From Clostridia bacterium (GTDB lineage Bacteria; Bacillota_A; Clostridia; Monoglobales; Monoglobaceae): a stretch of DNA of 64,000 nt. The stretch covers positions 62,001-126,000 of the forward strand of contig JAFSDQ010000015.1 in the NCBI GenBank assembly GCA_017436135.1, written 5' to 3'. This document shows positions 62,711-64,000 of this stretch, piece by piece (within the stretch, counting starts at the first letter, position 1; every line of letters begins with the position of its first letter). The notes below the pieces were generated by a model. That model saw nothing but the letters and a program-made list of their open reading frames with translations. It searched no databases and had not been told where the DNA came from. The translations under genes were made by a program, and so were the position numbers.

Positions 62711-64000
62711 TTAGTCCATAGACTCCTCAAGGCGCCTTATTTCATCTCTCAACTGTGCCGCAAGCTCAAACTGCAACAGCTCTGCCGCCTTCTTCATTTC
62801 GGTTGTCAGCTCCGCAATGGTTCTGTGAATATCCACAATCTCTGTCTTTTTGTTATCGGGAGTAGTTTTTGTAACCGCCTTTGTAGCTTCTATTACCTCG
62901 CTGATACTCTTCCTTATAGTCTTTGGAACAATGCCGTTTATCCGATTGTACTCACCCTGAAGCTCCCGTCTGCGATTGGTTTCACTTATTGCCCGCTCCA
63001 TAGACCCTGTAACTGTATCTGCATACATTATTACCTTGCCCTCTGCATTTCGGGCAGCTCTTCCTATGGTCTGTATAAGGGAGGTTTCACTTCGCAAAAA
63101 ACCCTCCTTGTCTGCATCAAGTATTGCTACAAGAGATACCTCCGGAATATCCAGTCCCTCTCGAAGCAAGTTAATTCCAATCAGCACATCAAATACGCCA
63201 AGACGGAGGTCACGAATAATTTCCATTCTCTCTATTGCCTGAACGTCCGAATGCAGATACCTTACCTTAACACCCATATCCTCAAAATATTCAGTAAGTC
63301 TTTCTGCCATTTTTTTAGTAAGAGTTGTAACGAGAACTCTCTCTTCCTTTTCCACTCTCTTTAATATTTCACCATAGAGGTCATCCACCTGTCCGTCAAT
63401 GGGTCTTACCTCTACCTGGGGGTCTAAAAGTCCTGTAGGTCTTATAACCTGCTCCACAACTCTGGAGGATTGCTCCTTTTCATATTCCCCGGGAGTTGCA
63501 CTTACAAAAACTGTTTGATTCAGCTTTGAATAAAACTCATCAAAGGTAAGGGGTCTGTTGTCAAATGCCGAGGGCAGACGAAATCCGTAGTTTACAAGGC
63601 TCTCCTTACGAGAGCGATCCCCCGCATACATTGCGTGTACCTGGGGAATGGTAACATGGGACTCGTCCACAAATAGCAGAAAATCCTTTGGGAGATAATC
63701 CACAAGAGTAAATGGGGGACTTCCCGGCTCTCTTCCGCTTATGTGGCGGGAATAATTCTCTATTCCGTTACAAAAGCCCGTTTCAAGCATCATTTCTATA
63801 TCATAATTTGTTCTTTGCTCAAGTCTTTGGGCTTCTATAAGCTTGTTGTCTGCCCGAAGCTCCTCAAGTCTTTCCTCAAGCTCCGCCCTGATGCTCTCTA
63901 TTGCCGCCTCCCTTTTTTCTGCAGTTGTAACATAGTGAGAAGCAGGGTATATAGCAACATGCTTTCTTTCATCTACAACCTCACCCGTTACAGGATTAAA
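62711..64000 (-). CDS. uvrB: Excinuclease ABC subunit B (N-terminus beyond window)
   Basis: The C-terminal 429 residues of UvrB are visible; the frame is open to the right edge. Recognised parts are the helicase motifs [18 protein letters not shown]-like [26 protein letters not shown] and QTIGRAARN, and the final UVR domain ([20 protein letters not shown]) that contacts UvrC. UvrB receives damaged DNA from UvrA and positions the incision. An apparent ATG at 63793 is internal: the residues before it ([20 protein letters not shown]) belong to UvrB. Confidence 0.96.
   Translation of the reverse strand, partial: FNPVTGEVVDERKHVAIYPASHYVTTAEKREAAIESIRAELEERLEELRADNKLIEAQRLEQRTNYDIEMMLETGFCNGIENYSRHISGREPGSPPFTLVDYLPKDFLLFVDESHVTIPQVHAMYAGDRSRKESLVNYGFRLPSAFDNRPLTFDEFYSKLNQTVFVSATPGEYEKEQSSRVVEQVIRPTGLLDPQVEVRPIDGQVDDLYGEILKRVEKEERVLVTTLTKKMAERLTEYFEDMGVKVRYLHSDVQAIERMEIIRDLRLGVFDVLIGINLLREGLDIPEVSLVAILDADKEGFLRSETSLIQTIGRAARNAEGKVIMYADTVTGSMERAISETNRRRELQGEYNRINGIVPKTIRKSISEVIEATKAVTKTTPDNKKTEIVDIHRTIAELTTEMKKAAELLQFELAAQLRDEIRRLEESMD

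Noticed and set aside
63724..63793. Possible start of uvrB at ATG 63793
   Set aside because: The frame is open upstream to the window edge and encodes known UvrB sequence before this ATG.

Overview
The window looks like a chromosome segment of an anaerobic, spore-forming, low-to-mid GC Firmicute of the class Clostridia with an S-layer-type surface. It carries the sporulation genes yabP and yabQ next to divIC and a yabR-like S1 gene, many AGGAGG ribosome binding sites, TTGACA/TATAAT promoters, SLH-domain proteins and a B12-dependent methionine synthase with its activation domain encoded separately. No rRNA, tRNA, CRISPR array or transposase gene was seen. Both ends cut genes: a YhaN-like ATPase on the left and uvrB on the right.

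Layout. 1-3.0 kb: a YhaN/YhaO (SbcC/SbcD-like) DNA-repair pair. 3.2-4.0 kb: a small A/T-rich Fic toxin with a VbhA-like antitoxin. 4.1-8.1 kb: YebC, a stomatin/NfeD membrane pair, and a yabP-yabQ-divIC-S1 string. 8.2-15.0 kb: metabolic genes (PflX-like radical SAM protein, two half-size TSUP permeases, TatD nuclease, phosphohexomutase, RpiB, M18 aminopeptidase). 15.1-33.9 kb: one long leftward run of secreted or surface proteins. It holds two LamG proteins (one frameshifted), two SLH proteins and two giant paralogous beta-helix/CBM proteins, with a divergent DeoR-family regulator at 34.2 kb. I infer a polysaccharide-directed surface locus. 35-41.8 kb: a phosphoribosyltransferase, the MetH activation protein and MetH, an RluA pseudouridine synthase, YbaK and GuaB. 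42-49 kb: a MacB-type tripartite ABC export operon that runs on into an SLH protein and a copper-amine-oxidase-like surface protein. 49.1-54.9 kb: six intact virion-structural genes (scaffold-like, N4-gp56 major capsid, small protein, connector-like, tail-hub-like, tyrosine-rich), with no portal, terminase, integrase or lysis gene. 55-59.6 kb: galactokinase, an XRE-HTH/GlmM fusion, a left-handed beta-helix acyltransferase-like protein and NagB. 59.9-64 kb: uvrA and uvrB.

The items most worth a second look are the stand-alone capsid/tail cassette, the HTH-GlmM fusion with an inverted repeat at its own promoter, the secreted-protein operon with its regulator, a guaB leader containing a terminator-like hairpin, a 16-bp insertion between 6-bp repeats that breaks a LamG gene, and three palindromic MITE-like elements between genes.
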